A stretch of 64,000 bases of DNA from Streptomyces sp. MMBL 11-1 (lineage in GTDB: Bacteria > Actinomycetota > Actinomycetes > Streptomycetales > Streptomycetaceae), in assembly GCF_028622875.1 (NCBI RefSeq), contig NZ_CP117709.1, positions 3,100,001 to 3,164,000 of the forward strand, read 5' to 3'. This document shows, in pieces, positions 54,834-63,946 of the stretch. The first letter of the stretch is position 1, and each line of letters starts with the position of its first letter. The notes under the pieces were generated by a model. It made no database searches, was not told the origin of the DNA, and worked only from the letters and a program-made list of their open reading frames with translations. A program made the position numbers and the translations under genes.

Positions 54834-55952
54834 TCACCGCGGGGACAGAGTCGTTGATGGCACGAGACTCTTCCGGATGACGCTGTCGGCAGCACGCAGA
54901 GCTGCTGACAGCGCTCCTTGCATCTGGTCCGGGAGGGCCTCTGCCCCGAGGGCGCAAGCCCGCACCAGGGTGCGGCAGTCCTGCTCCTGCCGGTTCGTAG
55001 CAAGCTCGATGAACAGAGAGTTCGCCAAGTTCTCACGTGCCGCGTAGCCGTCCTCGGCCTCCGTCGCCCTCCGGTGCAAGTCCTCGGCGATGCGGTACGC
55101 GGTCGGAAGATCGGGGGACCCGACCATGTCGAGGACGGTCAGGCCCAGCCGGATATCGAAGACGGTCATCCCCGGCTCGGCCTTCCGCTCAAGGTAGGCG
55201 TCTGCCAAGTCCGCCAGGTGAACGCCGGCTGGTCGTCCCGCGTCGCGGCGCCACTGGGCGGTCAGGCATGCTGTGACCGTCTGCTCCCACGGCTCGCCGG
55301 GCACCGTAGCGGCGAGGAGCGTCGCGGCGTGTGCCGTGTCTTTCGCAGCGAGCGAGGCGAGTACCGCTACTTGACGCCCATCGAGCATTCGCCTGCCCAC
55401 ACCTCGATGGGTCTCCATGTGCGCCAGGGCCTCGGACCAGCGTCCCTCGGCAGTAAGAGCGCGCGTCCCATCGGCGAGCAGCACACGCCACAGCCACGCC
55501 ACGACTTCATGGCGGTCCTTGTCTGTGGCGGTGAGGTCCGCCGGAATCGCAACGCCTCCAAATCTGGCTGGTGTGCCCGCCTCGACAGCCGCGTACAGGT
55601 CGAGCAGCCGCTGACGACCCGCATCGGCGTGACCGCCACGGATCTGGAGGCGGGCGAGATTGACGACGGGCTCCAAGCCGCGAATCGCGCTCATTGCAGG
55701 CAGGGGGCAGGCATGGAGATACGCGGCGGCGTGCTCGCGGCACATCTCGCGCGCGAGGTCGGGAAGGCCGAGATCGGAGGCAATGAGCGCGGTCTGGTTG
55801 TAGACGGAGGACGCCACCCCCTGATCGGTCTCCACCATCGCGGTGTCGGCCAGGTCGACGAGCGCGCGCACGCGCTTCGGCAGGGGAAGGCAGGCGGGCC
55901 GGAATCGGGCGACGAGCGGAAAGCGCTGAGCTGTGGATCCGTGCGGGTCCAT
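54834..55952 (-). CDS. Helical (TPR-like) protein next to the lanthipeptide cluster
   Basis: 372 aa, all-helical, Ala/Leu-rich with spaced helix pairs such as QTALIASDLGLPDLAREMCRE and GRWSEALAHMETH; it resembles streptomycete TPR-like or XRE-linked C-terminal domains but no DNA-binding part is visible. ATG 55952 follows GGGGGAG. It is downstream of the lanthipeptide operon on the same strand, behind a perfect 12-bp hairpin, so it probably has its own promoter. Regulator-like role is a guess. Confidence 0.68.
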   Translation of the reverse strand: MDPHGSTAQRFPLVARFRPACLPLPKRVRALVDLADTAMVETDQGVASSVYNQTALIASDLGLPDLAREMCREHAAAYLHACPLPAMSAIRGLEPVVNLARLQIRGGHADAGRQRLLDLYAAVEAGTPARFGGVAIPADLTATDKDRHEVVAWLWRVLLADGTRALTAEGRWSEALAHMETHRGVGRRMLDGRQVAVLASLAAKDTAHAATLLAATVPGEPWEQTVTACLTAQWRRDAGRPAGVHLADLADAYLERKAEPGMTVFDIRLGLTVLDMVGSPDLPTAYRIAEDLHRRATEAEDGYAARENLANSLFIELATNRQEQDCRTLVRACALGAEALPDQMQGALSAALRAADSVIRKSLVPSTTLSPR

Positions 55953-55990
55953 GGACTCCCCCAGGTATGTGTGAAGACGGGTACGGCCAC

Positions 55991-56021
55991 GGTGGCCGCC
56001 GGTCGCACGCCGGCGGCCACC
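55991..56021. terminator. Perfect 12-bp hairpin ending the lanthipeptide operon
   Basis: GGTGGCCGCCGG (55991-56002) pairs with CCGGCGGCCACC (56010-56021) around 7 bases, 20 bp after the stop of the methyltransferase gene at 56041. Confidence 0.85.
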
Positions 56022-56040
56022 GCCCACTACGCGTGGGGTG

Positions 56041-58119
56041 TCAACTCCAGTCGACGATGATGCGGTTCAGCGGGGTGTCAAGCGCGAAGAGGCCGGCTCG
56101 CTGCTCGATCGAGGGGGCGTCGAGAGGCTGGATCTCGAACGTGGCTTCACGGCCTCGGTACTCCAGGTCCCACGCGCGGATGGCCGCAGCGACCCTTGCG
56201 GCCAGTTCATCGCTGCCGGGGCCGTGGCCGATGACCCCGAACTCCCACAGCTTGCCGCCCTCGGAGGTCTTCTTCTCCGACAGACGCCGTGCGAGGTAGG
56301 TGACGGCGCCTTTGTCGACGGTTGCGGTCGAGGAGGGGTAGGGGTCCTCGGTGAGCAAAGTGCCCTTGGCGGCTTGCGGAAAGAGCATCCGGATCAGGCC
56401 GGAGGGAAGGGAGCAGGTGAGGAACAGTTCCATCCACTCCGGCGACTCCATGGCGCGGACGGTCATGCCCGTCCACTCCTCGGTGCGCGGCTCGTGCAGG
56501 ACGCCGTCGAGGGCCTCGGCGTCGATTGTCTGCCCGGCGGGGGCCTGGAGCCGTACGGTTCCGTCCGTGCTGAGCGGGATGACCCGGCGGTCGTCGTCGG
56601 CGATGCCCCGCCTGAGCGGCATGAAGGTGTTCATCTCGCTACCGAGGGACATCCACCGGCCATCGCGCTGCTCATAGGCGATGGAGCGGGACACCGTGCC
56701 CTTGAGGCGCTGCGGGACGAGAAGTCGGCCCCCGGGAGCAAGCTGCTGCAACCAGGCGTGCGGCACGCCGTGCGCGCCCACGGTGGCAATGATTCGGTCG
56801 TACGGCGCGCCTTCCGCGTAGCCGAGGGCCCCGTCTCGGGTGACCGCCTCAACGTTGGTGGTTCCGGCGGCGGACAGATGCGCACGGGCGCCCTCTACGA
56901 GGTCGTCGTCGACATCGAGCGTGGTGACGTGCCCACTCTCACCGACCAGATGGGCGAGCAGACCGGCGTTGTAACCGGTGCCTGCGCCAAGTTCGAGGAC
57001 GCGCTCGCCTTGCCGGGCGTCGAGCTGGTCCAGCATGAGGGCGACCACGCCTGGCTGGGAGGCGCAGGAGATCGAGCTGCCGTCGGTGTCGTACTTGATG
57101 TGCACCGGCGCGTTGGCGTATGCGTCTTCGAGCGGCACATCGGGCACGAAAACATGACGGGGCACGGTCCGCAACGCGCTCTCCACGGCGGGAGTCCGGG
57201 CGTTTCCGTCAGCGCGGAGCTGGTCCACCAGGACGTTACGGAGGCGCTCGGCATCGGACGTCGGGGTGGTGACCATGTCGGTGCCCACCCTCTTCACGCT
57301 ATCGGCGTTGGTCGTCGGCCCGGTCGGCGACGCGGTGTGGTCACTCGTTCCCATGACTGCCTCTCGTGCGATGTTGTACAGAGTGCTCTGGTCGTCCCTG
57401 AGAAGACCGGCGCGGTTGGCGTGGAAGATGATGTGGTGGGTGATGACGGCTCGCAGGCCGCGTGTGAGAGCACCCCTTTTGTCGAGGCCAGCGAGGGTGT
57501 CCCCCGCCCTCTCGAAAGCGGACACCCATGCTCCGTACCCATGGAGTGGGCCGTCCCGGAGGGACAGGCCGTGGGCATCAGCGCTCATGAGCTTCCGTAC
57601 GAACGGGATCAGTTCGGCGACTCGTGCATGTGACAGAGCGCTGGTGACCGGCCGGAGGGTAGCGGCCTTCGCCCATACGTCGCCCTGCTCGAACCAGTCG
57701 AGTCCGGCGCCGCGCATCATGGCGCTCGCCAGCAGGACCGTAGTCTCCCTGCGCCCCAGGTGGTCCGGGCTCGGCTGGTAGGTGAGCAGGTGGCGGGAGT
57801 CGCTGTGGAACAGTCCATGGGCGGTGTCCATGGCGTCCGGGCCGCCAAATGCCTCGGACTCGGGTTCGTAGACAGCGGGCAGCCATGACACGACCGCCCC
57901 GTCACCCACGAGATCGCTCAACAGCGACTCAATGATCGGGGAGGGCTCGTCGGCGAGGTACCGCAGCGGCCAGGGCTGCTTGTTCATGAACCACCAGCCG
58001 GTGAGCTGCCCCGCGGTCTCGGCTGTGATCAGGGCGGGCCCGAGGCGTTCGTCGATGGTGTGCCGGGCGCTCTCGCGGTCGATGAAGGTGATGTTGTGCT
58101 GCTGCCAGTCAGGGGGCAT
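56041..58119 (-). CDS. FxLD-system methyltransferase, SpaB_C-like domain + isoaspartate methyltransferase
   Basis: 692 aa. Residues about 1-250 (WQQHNITFIDRESARH opening, DAMDTAHGLFHSDSRHLL) are a SpaB_C/thiopeptide-type domain as in LanB elimination partners. Residues about 285-480 form a PCMT methyltransferase: TVPRHVFVPDVPLEDAYAN, SISCASQPG and the SAM site VLELGAGTGYNAG (about 374-386). The rest is a C-terminal domain of the FxLD methyltransferases. PCMT-type enzymes in lanthipeptide clusters methylate an Asp, which closes to aspartimide and opens to isoaspartate. ATG 58119 has AAGGACC upstream. LanC lies 21 bp in front. Confidence 0.92.
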   Translation of the reverse strand: MPPDWQQHNITFIDRESARHTIDERLGPALITAETAGQLTGWWFMNKQPWPLRYLADEPSPIIESLLSDLVGDGAVVSWLPAVYEPESEAFGGPDAMDTAHGLFHSDSRHLLTYQPSPDHLGRRETTVLLASAMMRGAGLDWFEQGDVWAKAATLRPVTSALSHARVAELIPFVRKLMSADAHGLSLRDGPLHGYGAWVSAFERAGDTLAGLDKRGALTRGLRAVITHHIIFHANRAGLLRDDQSTLYNIAREAVMGTSDHTASPTGPTTNADSVKRVGTDMVTTPTSDAERLRNVLVDQLRADGNARTPAVESALRTVPRHVFVPDVPLEDAYANAPVHIKYDTDGSSISCASQPGVVALMLDQLDARQGERVLELGAGTGYNAGLLAHLVGESGHVTTLDVDDDLVEGARAHLSAAGTTNVEAVTRDGALGYAEGAPYDRIIATVGAHGVPHAWLQQLAPGGRLLVPQRLKGTVSRSIAYEQRDGRWMSLGSEMNTFMPLRRGIADDDRRVIPLSTDGTVRLQAPAGQTIDAEALDGVLHEPRTEEWTGMTVRAMESPEWMELFLTCSLPSGLIRMLFPQAAKGTLLTEDPYPSSTATVDKGAVTYLARRLSEKKTSEGGKLWEFGVIGHGPGSDELAARVAAAIRAWDLEYRGREATFEIQPLDAPSIEQRAGLFALDTPLNRIIVDWS

Positions 58120-58140
58120 CGAGGTCCTTCGGTCGGTGAA

Positions 58141-59406
58141 TCAAGCAATGAGCAGGCAGGAATCCCAGGCGGACTGGGGCGGTGCGGCGGTATCGGCAGC
58201 GAGAAGAGCCAGTGCTACTCCGGCGGCTCCATCGAGCAGGCCGGGCCCCGCTCCGGTGCCGCTGACAAGGGCCGTGGCCGCGCGTTCGAGGTCCCTGTCC
58301 ACCGGACAGACAGCGGCCAGAAGTCCCGGGATCGCGGCTCGGAGTCGACCGGCGGTTGAAGGGTGGGCGTCTGCGGCCGTGCGGCCGGCGATGTGGGCAA
58401 GGCCGGCGAAGCCGTGGCACAGGCCGTGGTCCGTCGTGGCTCCGAGCTGGTCCGGGTCGGTGAGAGCGGCGGCAAGCACGCTTTCCGCCGTGATCTGGCG
58501 TTCGATGTCGCTGGTAGCGAGCGCAGCAAGTTGCTGGGCGCGGGCGAGGCCGGCGGTGCCGTAACACCATGACGGCCGCCGGAGCTTGGAAGCAGCGCGG
58601 CGACCGGTACGTAGCTCGCTCCGGGTAACCCAGTACGGCCAGGTTGATCCTCGGCCTGTCTCCTGCTGCCAGCAGTCGAGCCACGTCAGGATGGTGCGCA
58701 GCGCTCTGAGGTGCCCATCCGTGACGGTGCCCTTCCGGGCGGCGAGGGCCAGAAGGGCGAGCACTCCGGCGATGCCGTGGGCCGTGCCGGTGTTGGCATG
58801 CCCACCGGGGAATCGTTCGTCCGGGCTTCCCGAGGGCCCGGTCGCAGTCCACCAACCCGGGAGGTCCTCGCCGGCTTGCCTGATCGGTTCGGTGAGGCGT
58901 ACGCAGTAGTCGAGGACAGCGCGCACCACAGGGCTGCCTGAGTTCCGGCGCAGAAGGTAGGCGCCGTATCCGGTCAGGCCGCGGATGGTGTCGTACTCGG
59001 CCAGCTGCGGTAGGCATCTGGAATCGATGCGGCGATGCGCTGCGTCGAGACGGCGCCTGACGTCGATCTCGATCTGCCGGTCCATCGCGCCCAAGGCGCG
59101 TTGGTAGGAGTCAGGAAGATGGTCGGCGGCGCAGGCAAGGGCGTGGGCGAAGGCGGGCACCCCGTAGAACGGGTGGCTGTCAGGTCCGCTCGTGAGGAAC
59201 CCGTGAGACGCGGCAGCGAGCCAGCCGTGCGCATGCTGCCACGGTCCGAGGCCGTTCGCGGCCCGTTCGATGTGGAGAAGCGCGATTCCGGGCGGGCCGT
59301 AGGCGAGATGTTGCCGACGTGTCTGAAGAACGGAAGGCGCCGTGCCGGGGTTGGCGAGCCGCGCAGCAACGGCACCGACCAGGCCGAGCGTCGGGAGCAC
59401 GGTCAC
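58141..59406 (-). CDS. lanC: Lanthionine synthetase C family cyclase (LanC)
   Basis: 421 aa. The zinc ligands of LanC are visible as C281 (RRPSWCYGTAG) and C330-H331 (GLCHGFAGLA), and H210 in AHGIAG is the catalytic His area. Alpha-toroid repeats are recognisable through the sequence. LanC adds Cys thiols to dehydrated Ser/Thr to form (methyl)lanthionine rings. GTG 59406 overlaps the LanB stop (GTGA), so it is co-translated with it; the two act in sequence on the precursor at 62583. Confidence 0.95.
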   Translation of the reverse strand: MTVLPTLGLVGAVAARLANPGTAPSVLQTRRQHLAYGPPGIALLHIERAANGLGPWQHAHGWLAAASHGFLTSGPDSHPFYGVPAFAHALACAADHLPDSYQRALGAMDRQIEIDVRRRLDAAHRRIDSRCLPQLAEYDTIRGLTGYGAYLLRRNSGSPVVRAVLDYCVRLTEPIRQAGEDLPGWWTATGPSGSPDERFPGGHANTGTAHGIAGVLALLALAARKGTVTDGHLRALRTILTWLDCWQQETGRGSTWPYWVTRSELRTGRRAASKLRRPSWCYGTAGLARAQQLAALATSDIERQITAESVLAAALTDPDQLGATTDHGLCHGFAGLAHIAGRTAADAHPSTAGRLRAAIPGLLAAVCPVDRDLERAATALVSGTGAGPGLLDGAAGVALALLAADTAAPPQSAWDSCLLIA

Positions 59407-62400
59407 GCCGACCTCCTGCTGGTGCGGGCAGTCCACGCCAGAGCAGCAGCGCGCGCCAGGTAGAGGCACACCTCCTCCTCGGGGAAGTTCACCGCGACGT
59501 GCCGCACGAAGTGGACGTGCAGAAGGGAGGCCAGGACGTCATCGACGGCGATGCCCTGGGCGTCCGGGCCGGGAAGGTGCAGCCGGTACGCGGCGAGTGC
59601 CGCATCGCGCTCTGCCCAACCCGACACGATGGCGTCTCCACCCTGCACCTCGCGCAGGGCGGCCCAGTCGTCGGCTGGGTTCGCGAGCCGTACGGCCTCG
59701 CTGAATTGCGGGCGGGGAACGGACGCAGGCGCCGTAGGCGAGACGTGGTCGGCCAGCCAGCGCATCGCGGCTTCGGCGCTGCCGAGGAACGCAGAGGCGA
59801 TGGCGACGGAATGGGCCGCCACCAGTGCGCGTTGCGCCGGTCTCTGTGGCTCTGCGAGCTGGGCAAGGACGCTGCGCGAGTCTGCCCGGAACACCTGCTC
59901 GGCCGCCTCCCAAGCGGCGCCGGAGCCCCAACGGCCCATTTCCCGATAGGAGGTGGGGTAGCGCAGATCTGCCAGTAGGCCGGCACTGCGCAGGTCGTCG
60001 GCCCACGCGCTCACGGTGCGCGCCGTCTGAGCGAAGGTTCTGCGGTCGGGAAGGGCGATACGTACGCGGAGGTGCTGCTCCGGGTCGCGGAAGCGGATGA
60101 ACCACCATGGCGGGTTGCCCAGTCGTTCGAGGAGGCCGGGGAGGTGCTGGGAGAGCAAGGTGTCCTGGCGGCGAGGGTCTCCGTACAAGGCTGCGAGCAG
60201 CACCGACGAAGCGGCGGGAGTCTGCAGCTGATCCGACGAGAGGACGCGAGCCTGAGTGGGAACGGGCAGGGGCGGCCAGGACGGCGATCGGGTCGCTCTG
60301 AGCGGCACCACGATCTCGTGGGCTCGCCCGCCGCACCAGCCGTACGTTTCTGGTTCCGGGGCCTCCATGAGCACGGCCTGGTGCGAGCGGTCGAGGTGTC
60401 GGAGCAGGAGCGTCCGGTGGCCGGCTTCGTCGAGGTCGAGGAAGAGACGTCGGTCGTCCTCCACGAGGAGCACGCGGCGAGGCGATCCCCGCTGCGCCCG
60501 CCATTCGGAGAGCGCGGTGTCCCACTCAGTACGAGGGCGAGCACGACCGGGTAATTCGGACGCCTCCAGACGCCAGCGCGCCGGGCTCAGCACCGTACGC
60601 CCGTACCGCAGGCGCGGCAGGAACGGCATCGCTGCTGCGACGCCCCAGTCGAAGGCGGTGACCTGCGCGCACTGGGCGCGGGACACTTCGGTGAGGAACC
60701 GTGCCAACGGCGGAGCGTGGGTGTGCAGGTTCAGCGCGTTCATGCCGACGGCCTCCACGCGGTGCCCCCGTTCCGGAGCGGCCAGGTACATGCGGCGGCC
60801 GTCGCACCCCACGGCCAGGTCCTTCGGGGTGAGAACGGTGTCTTTCGGCGCGCGGTGCTCCTGGAGACTGATCACGGTAGGCAGCATCTGCGGGGAGCGG
60901 GTGACGTGAGTGCTCTCCGGGAGCAGCGGCGGGAAGGAGAGCTGGGCGGGCACGGTATCGCTGTCCGCGGCCGGAAGATCGGCCAGCTCTGCGGCCAGGG
61001 CCTGACGCGCGGAGGGCGCCAGTACGTCGAGGAACCGGCCTGTCGAGACGCCGGCCCCGCGCGACACGCTCACGACCTCCAGTCGGAATCGTCCGCGCTG
61101 CAGGTCCTCCGGACTGGCGGCGTGCACGCGCACCCCCACCTCCAGATGCGGTGGCAGTCGTGGCTCGTCGGGGCCCGCCTCCAAGAGGTCGATCTGTTCG
61201 TCGGTGAGCACGACCTCGTCGCAGCCGTCGAGCGCGGCACCCTGGGCCAGGCGTACGAGGGCGTCGTCGCGAGCGGAGACGCGAGGCCGACCTGGACCGG
61301 CAGGACTGCCCGGGTAGCCGTCCGGGTAGCCGGTCCCGCTGTCCGCGACGACCTCCGCGAGAGGGACCATCGTGCCGATGCCGTACCGCTCGTAGAAGCG
61401 CTGGTGGTAGGCGTTCCACTCGGCCGCCCCGTACGGGCGGGTGCTCACCCGGGTCAGGACGAAGGCGACGCGTTCGACCTCCCGGGCCACTTCCTCGGGT
61501 AGGACGAGCCGCGCATCCAACCGCAGGTCAACCGCGGCAGGGTGCCGACGCAGGCCGGGCGCGAGGGCCCGCATGCGCGCTGCGGTGCTGTCCCGGCCGC
61601 AGCGCGTGGCGTACGCCTCCAAGCCCATTCGGACCGCGTGCATCTCACGTGCCGTATCCGCTACCGACGCAAGGTCGTCGACGCCGATCGCGTCGAGTTG
61701 GCCGAGCAGGTACCCGAGGGCGTCGGTCTCGGTGCTTGGCGCGTGCAGGCTCGTGATGAGCACTCGCCTCCGTACCAGCTCCACCAGTAGACAGTGCACC
61801 TTCTCCGTACCGGCCTCGGGGAACTCCGCCCGGAGCTTTTCCGTGAGATCTCCGCAGCGAATCGGCGTCCGGGCCTCGGCGAGGACCGCACGCACCGGCT
61901 CTGTCAGGGCCAGGGATGCCTCGACCGCGCGCATCCGGTCGTCATTGGCGTCGGGTTGGAACGGCACGATGAGCCGGTCTCCCCGGCTCGTCACGGTGTT
62001 GTTGACGACGACGGGAAGTCGGTCGAGGAGTTCCGGGCAGAACTCCAGCCGTTCGACCACAGCGGCGAGCCACTCGGCCCCCGCACGGCCGACGGCCACG
62101 TGCTCCTCGCCCCAGGCCACATGCACCCGAGGGCCGAACGCTGCAGTGGTCACTCCGGCGAACAGGCCGAAGGGTGTCGCCCGGTGCTGAGCCCGCAACA
62201 GATAGCGGGCTACCGACAGCGCCGCGCGCCGAGCGTCTCGATGGGGAGGATTCTCGGCCGTACATACGGCCCGCACCTGCATGGCCAAGGCTGGGCTGGA
62301 GTGCTCCACCGCGTCGGCGATGTGCTGGTCCGCCCAAACCGCGCGAAGCCACGTCACGCAAGCAGAGGAGCCGTCGGAAGAGTGGTCATCCGGGTCAGGG

Positions 62401-62486
62401 CACGGAGGAACCGACAGAGACCGTCGGGCCACGGCACGCACGAGAGCGGTGGAACCGGCGCGGAAAACTGCGGGCCGAGCAACCAC
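59403..62486 (-). CDS. lanB: Lantibiotic dehydratase (LanB), full length
   Basis: 1027 aa. The glutamylation domain (about 1-700) contains the strong LanB signature YLLRAQHRATPFGLFAGV; the elimination SpaB_C domain (about 760-1000) contains NPPWWFIRFRDPEQHLRVRI. It dehydrates Ser/Thr of the precursor via glutamyl-tRNA. GTG 62486 has GGAGG seven bases away. A 96-bp gap separates it from the precursor gene. Confidence 0.96.
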   Translation of the reverse strand: MVARPAVFRAGSTALVRAVARRSLSVPPCPDPDDHSSDGSSACVTWLRAVWADQHIADAVEHSSPALAMQVRAVCTAENPPHRDARRAALSVARYLLRAQHRATPFGLFAGVTTAAFGPRVHVAWGEEHVAVGRAGAEWLAAVVERLEFCPELLDRLPVVVNNTVTSRGDRLIVPFQPDANDDRMRAVEASLALTEPVRAVLAEARTPIRCGDLTEKLRAEFPEAGTEKVHCLLVELVRRRVLITSLHAPSTETDALGYLLGQLDAIGVDDLASVADTAREMHAVRMGLEAYATRCGRDSTAARMRALAPGLRRHPAAVDLRLDARLVLPEEVAREVERVAFVLTRVSTRPYGAAEWNAYHQRFYERYGIGTMVPLAEVVADSGTGYPDGYPGSPAGPGRPRVSARDDALVRLAQGAALDGCDEVVLTDEQIDLLEAGPDEPRLPPHLEVGVRVHAASPEDLQRGRFRLEVVSVSRGAGVSTGRFLDVLAPSARQALAAELADLPAADSDTVPAQLSFPPLLPESTHVTRSPQMLPTVISLQEHRAPKDTVLTPKDLAVGCDGRRMYLAAPERGHRVEAVGMNALNLHTHAPPLARFLTEVSRAQCAQVTAFDWGVAAAMPFLPRLRYGRTVLSPARWRLEASELPGRARPRTEWDTALSEWRAQRGSPRRVLLVEDDRRLFLDLDEAGHRTLLLRHLDRSHQAVLMEAPEPETYGWCGGRAHEIVVPLRATRSPSWPPLPVPTQARVLSSDQLQTPAASSVLLAALYGDPRRQDTLLSQHLPGLLERLGNPPWWFIRFRDPEQHLRVRIALPDRRTFAQTARTVSAWADDLRSAGLLADLRYPTSYREMGRWGSGAAWEAAEQVFRADSRSVLAQLAEPQRPAQRALVAAHSVAIASAFLGSAEAAMRWLADHVSPTAPASVPRPQFSEAVRLANPADDWAALREVQGGDAIVSGWAERDAALAAYRLHLPGPDAQGIAVDDVLASLLHVHFVRHVAVNFPEEEVCLYLARAAALAWTARTSRRSA

Positions 62487-62582
62487 CGATGACCTCCATG
62501 GGCGAGGGGATGGGCGGCTGGTGCCGCCGCGCGGAGACGCGACGGCACCAGACCGAAGGTGACCTGGGGTTCGAGTCAGGCG

Positions 62583-62762
62583 TCAGGCGACATTGGTGGT
62601 GCAGGCGCCGCAGGTGGAACCGCAGTTGTCGTCGGTCAGGTTGACCAGACCTGCCGGGTCAGCGATCTCCACGAGCGAGACATCCAGGTCGAAGCCGTCT
62701 GATGCACCCGGAATCTGCGGGCGTACTTCGGTACGGCTGGGCACTACGGTGCTGCGCGTCAT
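62583..62762 (-). CDS. FxLD-family lanthipeptide precursor
   Basis: 59 aa. The leader carries FDLD (F24-L26-D27), the FxLD-family hallmark, followed by VSLVEIADP. The core (about residues 39-59) is LVNLTDDNCGSTCGACTTNVA-like: Thr43, Ser49, Thr50, Thr55, Thr56 with Cys47, Cys51 and Cys54 give up to three lanthionine-type rings. D44 and D45 are candidate isoaspartate sites for the methyltransferase. GAGGAG is six bases before ATG 62762. It is directly followed by LanB, LanC and the methyltransferase. No transporter gene is seen in the window. Confidence 0.93.
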   Translation of the reverse strand: MTRSTVVPSRTEVRPQIPGASDGFDLDVSLVEIADPAGLVNLTDDNCGSTCGACTTNVA

Positions 62763-62969
62763 GCTGCACTCCTCTTCATCGTTGGTTGTTGCTGAGCTGG
62801 GCTGGAATGCCCACCAGGAGCCGCCAGAGGAGCTATGCCGGACGGCTGGCCCTCGGACCATCTCCTGGCCGCCCGGCACGAGGGGGCGCGGCCCGCACAG
62901 AAAGCTCTGGCCGGACCGCCCGCTCACGCCGGGAAGTCGTGTACGAGGGGCTGATCGAGCGGAGGCCGA

Positions 62970-63143
62970 TCAATGCCCCATGAGGTAGGTGAGGGCCTGT
63001 GCCTTGAGACGATCAAGGCACAGCTCACATGCGTAGAAGGGGGCGTACTGCCCGTCCCACTGAACCGGGCCGAGCCAGATCACCCGCACTCCGGTCCGTT
63101 CGCAGCCGAGCCAGCAGTCACCGGTGATCCATGATGAATTCAT
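62970..63143 (-). CDS. Small Trp/Cys-rich protein
   Basis: 57 aa: NSSWITGDCWLGCERTGVR opening, then YACELCLDRL. The two Cys pairs (CWLGC and CELC) suggest a small zinc-binding site. Such proteins are found in streptomycete clusters beside HATPase regulators, but no function is known. ATG 63143 has no clear ribosome binding site. Located between the precursor and the HATPase gene, on the same strand. Confidence 0.6.
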   Translation of the reverse strand: MNSSWITGDCWLGCERTGVRVIWLGPVQWDGQYAPFYACELCLDRLKAQALTYLMGH

Positions 63144-63273
63144 CGAGGAACGGCCCTTCCCCCAGCTGGCCGAGACGGCCGATCCGGCAGCCTGGTATCT
63201 GGCGGTGCCGGCCCAGAGCTGAAACGGCGGACGGGCAGGGCCCAGAAGAAGCGAGGGCATCGCATCCGAGCTC

Positions 63274-63741
63274 TCACTCGTCGCCCTCGGTATGGAGTTC
63301 GGCCCAGACCTCTTTGCCCCGCAGACGTCCGCCTGCACTCTGAAGGTCACAGCCCCAGCGGTCGGCCACAGCCTCTACGAGGAACAGCCCGCGACCCGAT
63401 TCGTCCTCCTCGCCCGCGTGGCTCAGCTCCGGCAGACGCGACGGTTCCTCGTCCACGATCCCGACGCGTACCCGTGTCGCAGTTGGCCGCCCGACAACGA
63501 AACAGACCTCGGGGCAAGGGGTATGCCTGGCGGCATTCGCGATCAACTCAGTGACGATCAGCTCGGCGCGGTCAGCGAGGACATCGAGGTGCCACATCCC
63601 GAGAACCCCCCGGACGAGTCTGCGTCCGGTCTCGGCCGTGGACGGCACGCACGGGAAGACTTCGCTGTAGGTGGGGTGGCTGGTGAGGACCGTCTCAACT
63701 GTCTTCTTCGGAACCGGCATGGGATGGAGCCTTCGTGTCAT
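63274..63741 (-). CDS. HATPase (anti-sigma/regulatory kinase-like) ATP-binding protein
   Basis: 155 aa, RsbW/SpoIIAB-like fold: N box ELIVTELIANAARHTP (about residues 62-77), G1 box RVRVGIVDEE and G2 box DESGRGLFLVEAVADRWG. Proteins of this class phosphorylate or sequester partners in regulation. ATG 63741 gives 155 aa; ATG 63720 (AAGG nine bases upstream) would remove seven residues. It is near the lanthipeptide cluster, but a role in its control is a guess. Confidence 0.85.
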   Translation of the reverse strand: MTRRLHPMPVPKKTVETVLTSHPTYSEVFPCVPSTAETGRRLVRGVLGMWHLDVLADRAELIVTELIANAARHTPCPEVCFVVGRPTATRVRVGIVDEEPSRLPELSHAGEEDESGRGLFLVEAVADRWGCDLQSAGGRLRGKEVWAELHTEGDE

Positions 63742-63934
63742 CTCGGCGCTCGCTCCACCCCTTGTGGCTTTTCAGGGGCGGACCGAGCCGTCAACAGCCG
63801 CTCGCGGGAAGTGGCCGACACCCAGATAACTCCGTTGTCCGGGGGGCTGGTTAGGGCGTTCAGGTGCTCGACCGACGGGCTCACCTAGGACGTTTTGACC
63901 TGCTCTTTACCTGGTGGGCAGGGAGCGTGCGGGC

Positions 63935-63940
63935 TACCGT
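63935..63940 (+). promoter_or_regulatory. -10 box of leaderless gene at 63947
   Basis: TACCGT six bases before ATG 63947. Confidence 0.5.
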
Positions 63941-63946
63941 GCCCGC

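Noticed and set aside
62560..62590. tRNA-like GGTTCGAGTC word
   Set aside because: The rest of a tRNA (D arm, anticodon, CCA-type acceptor stem) is absent; it lies in the precursor/LanB spacer.
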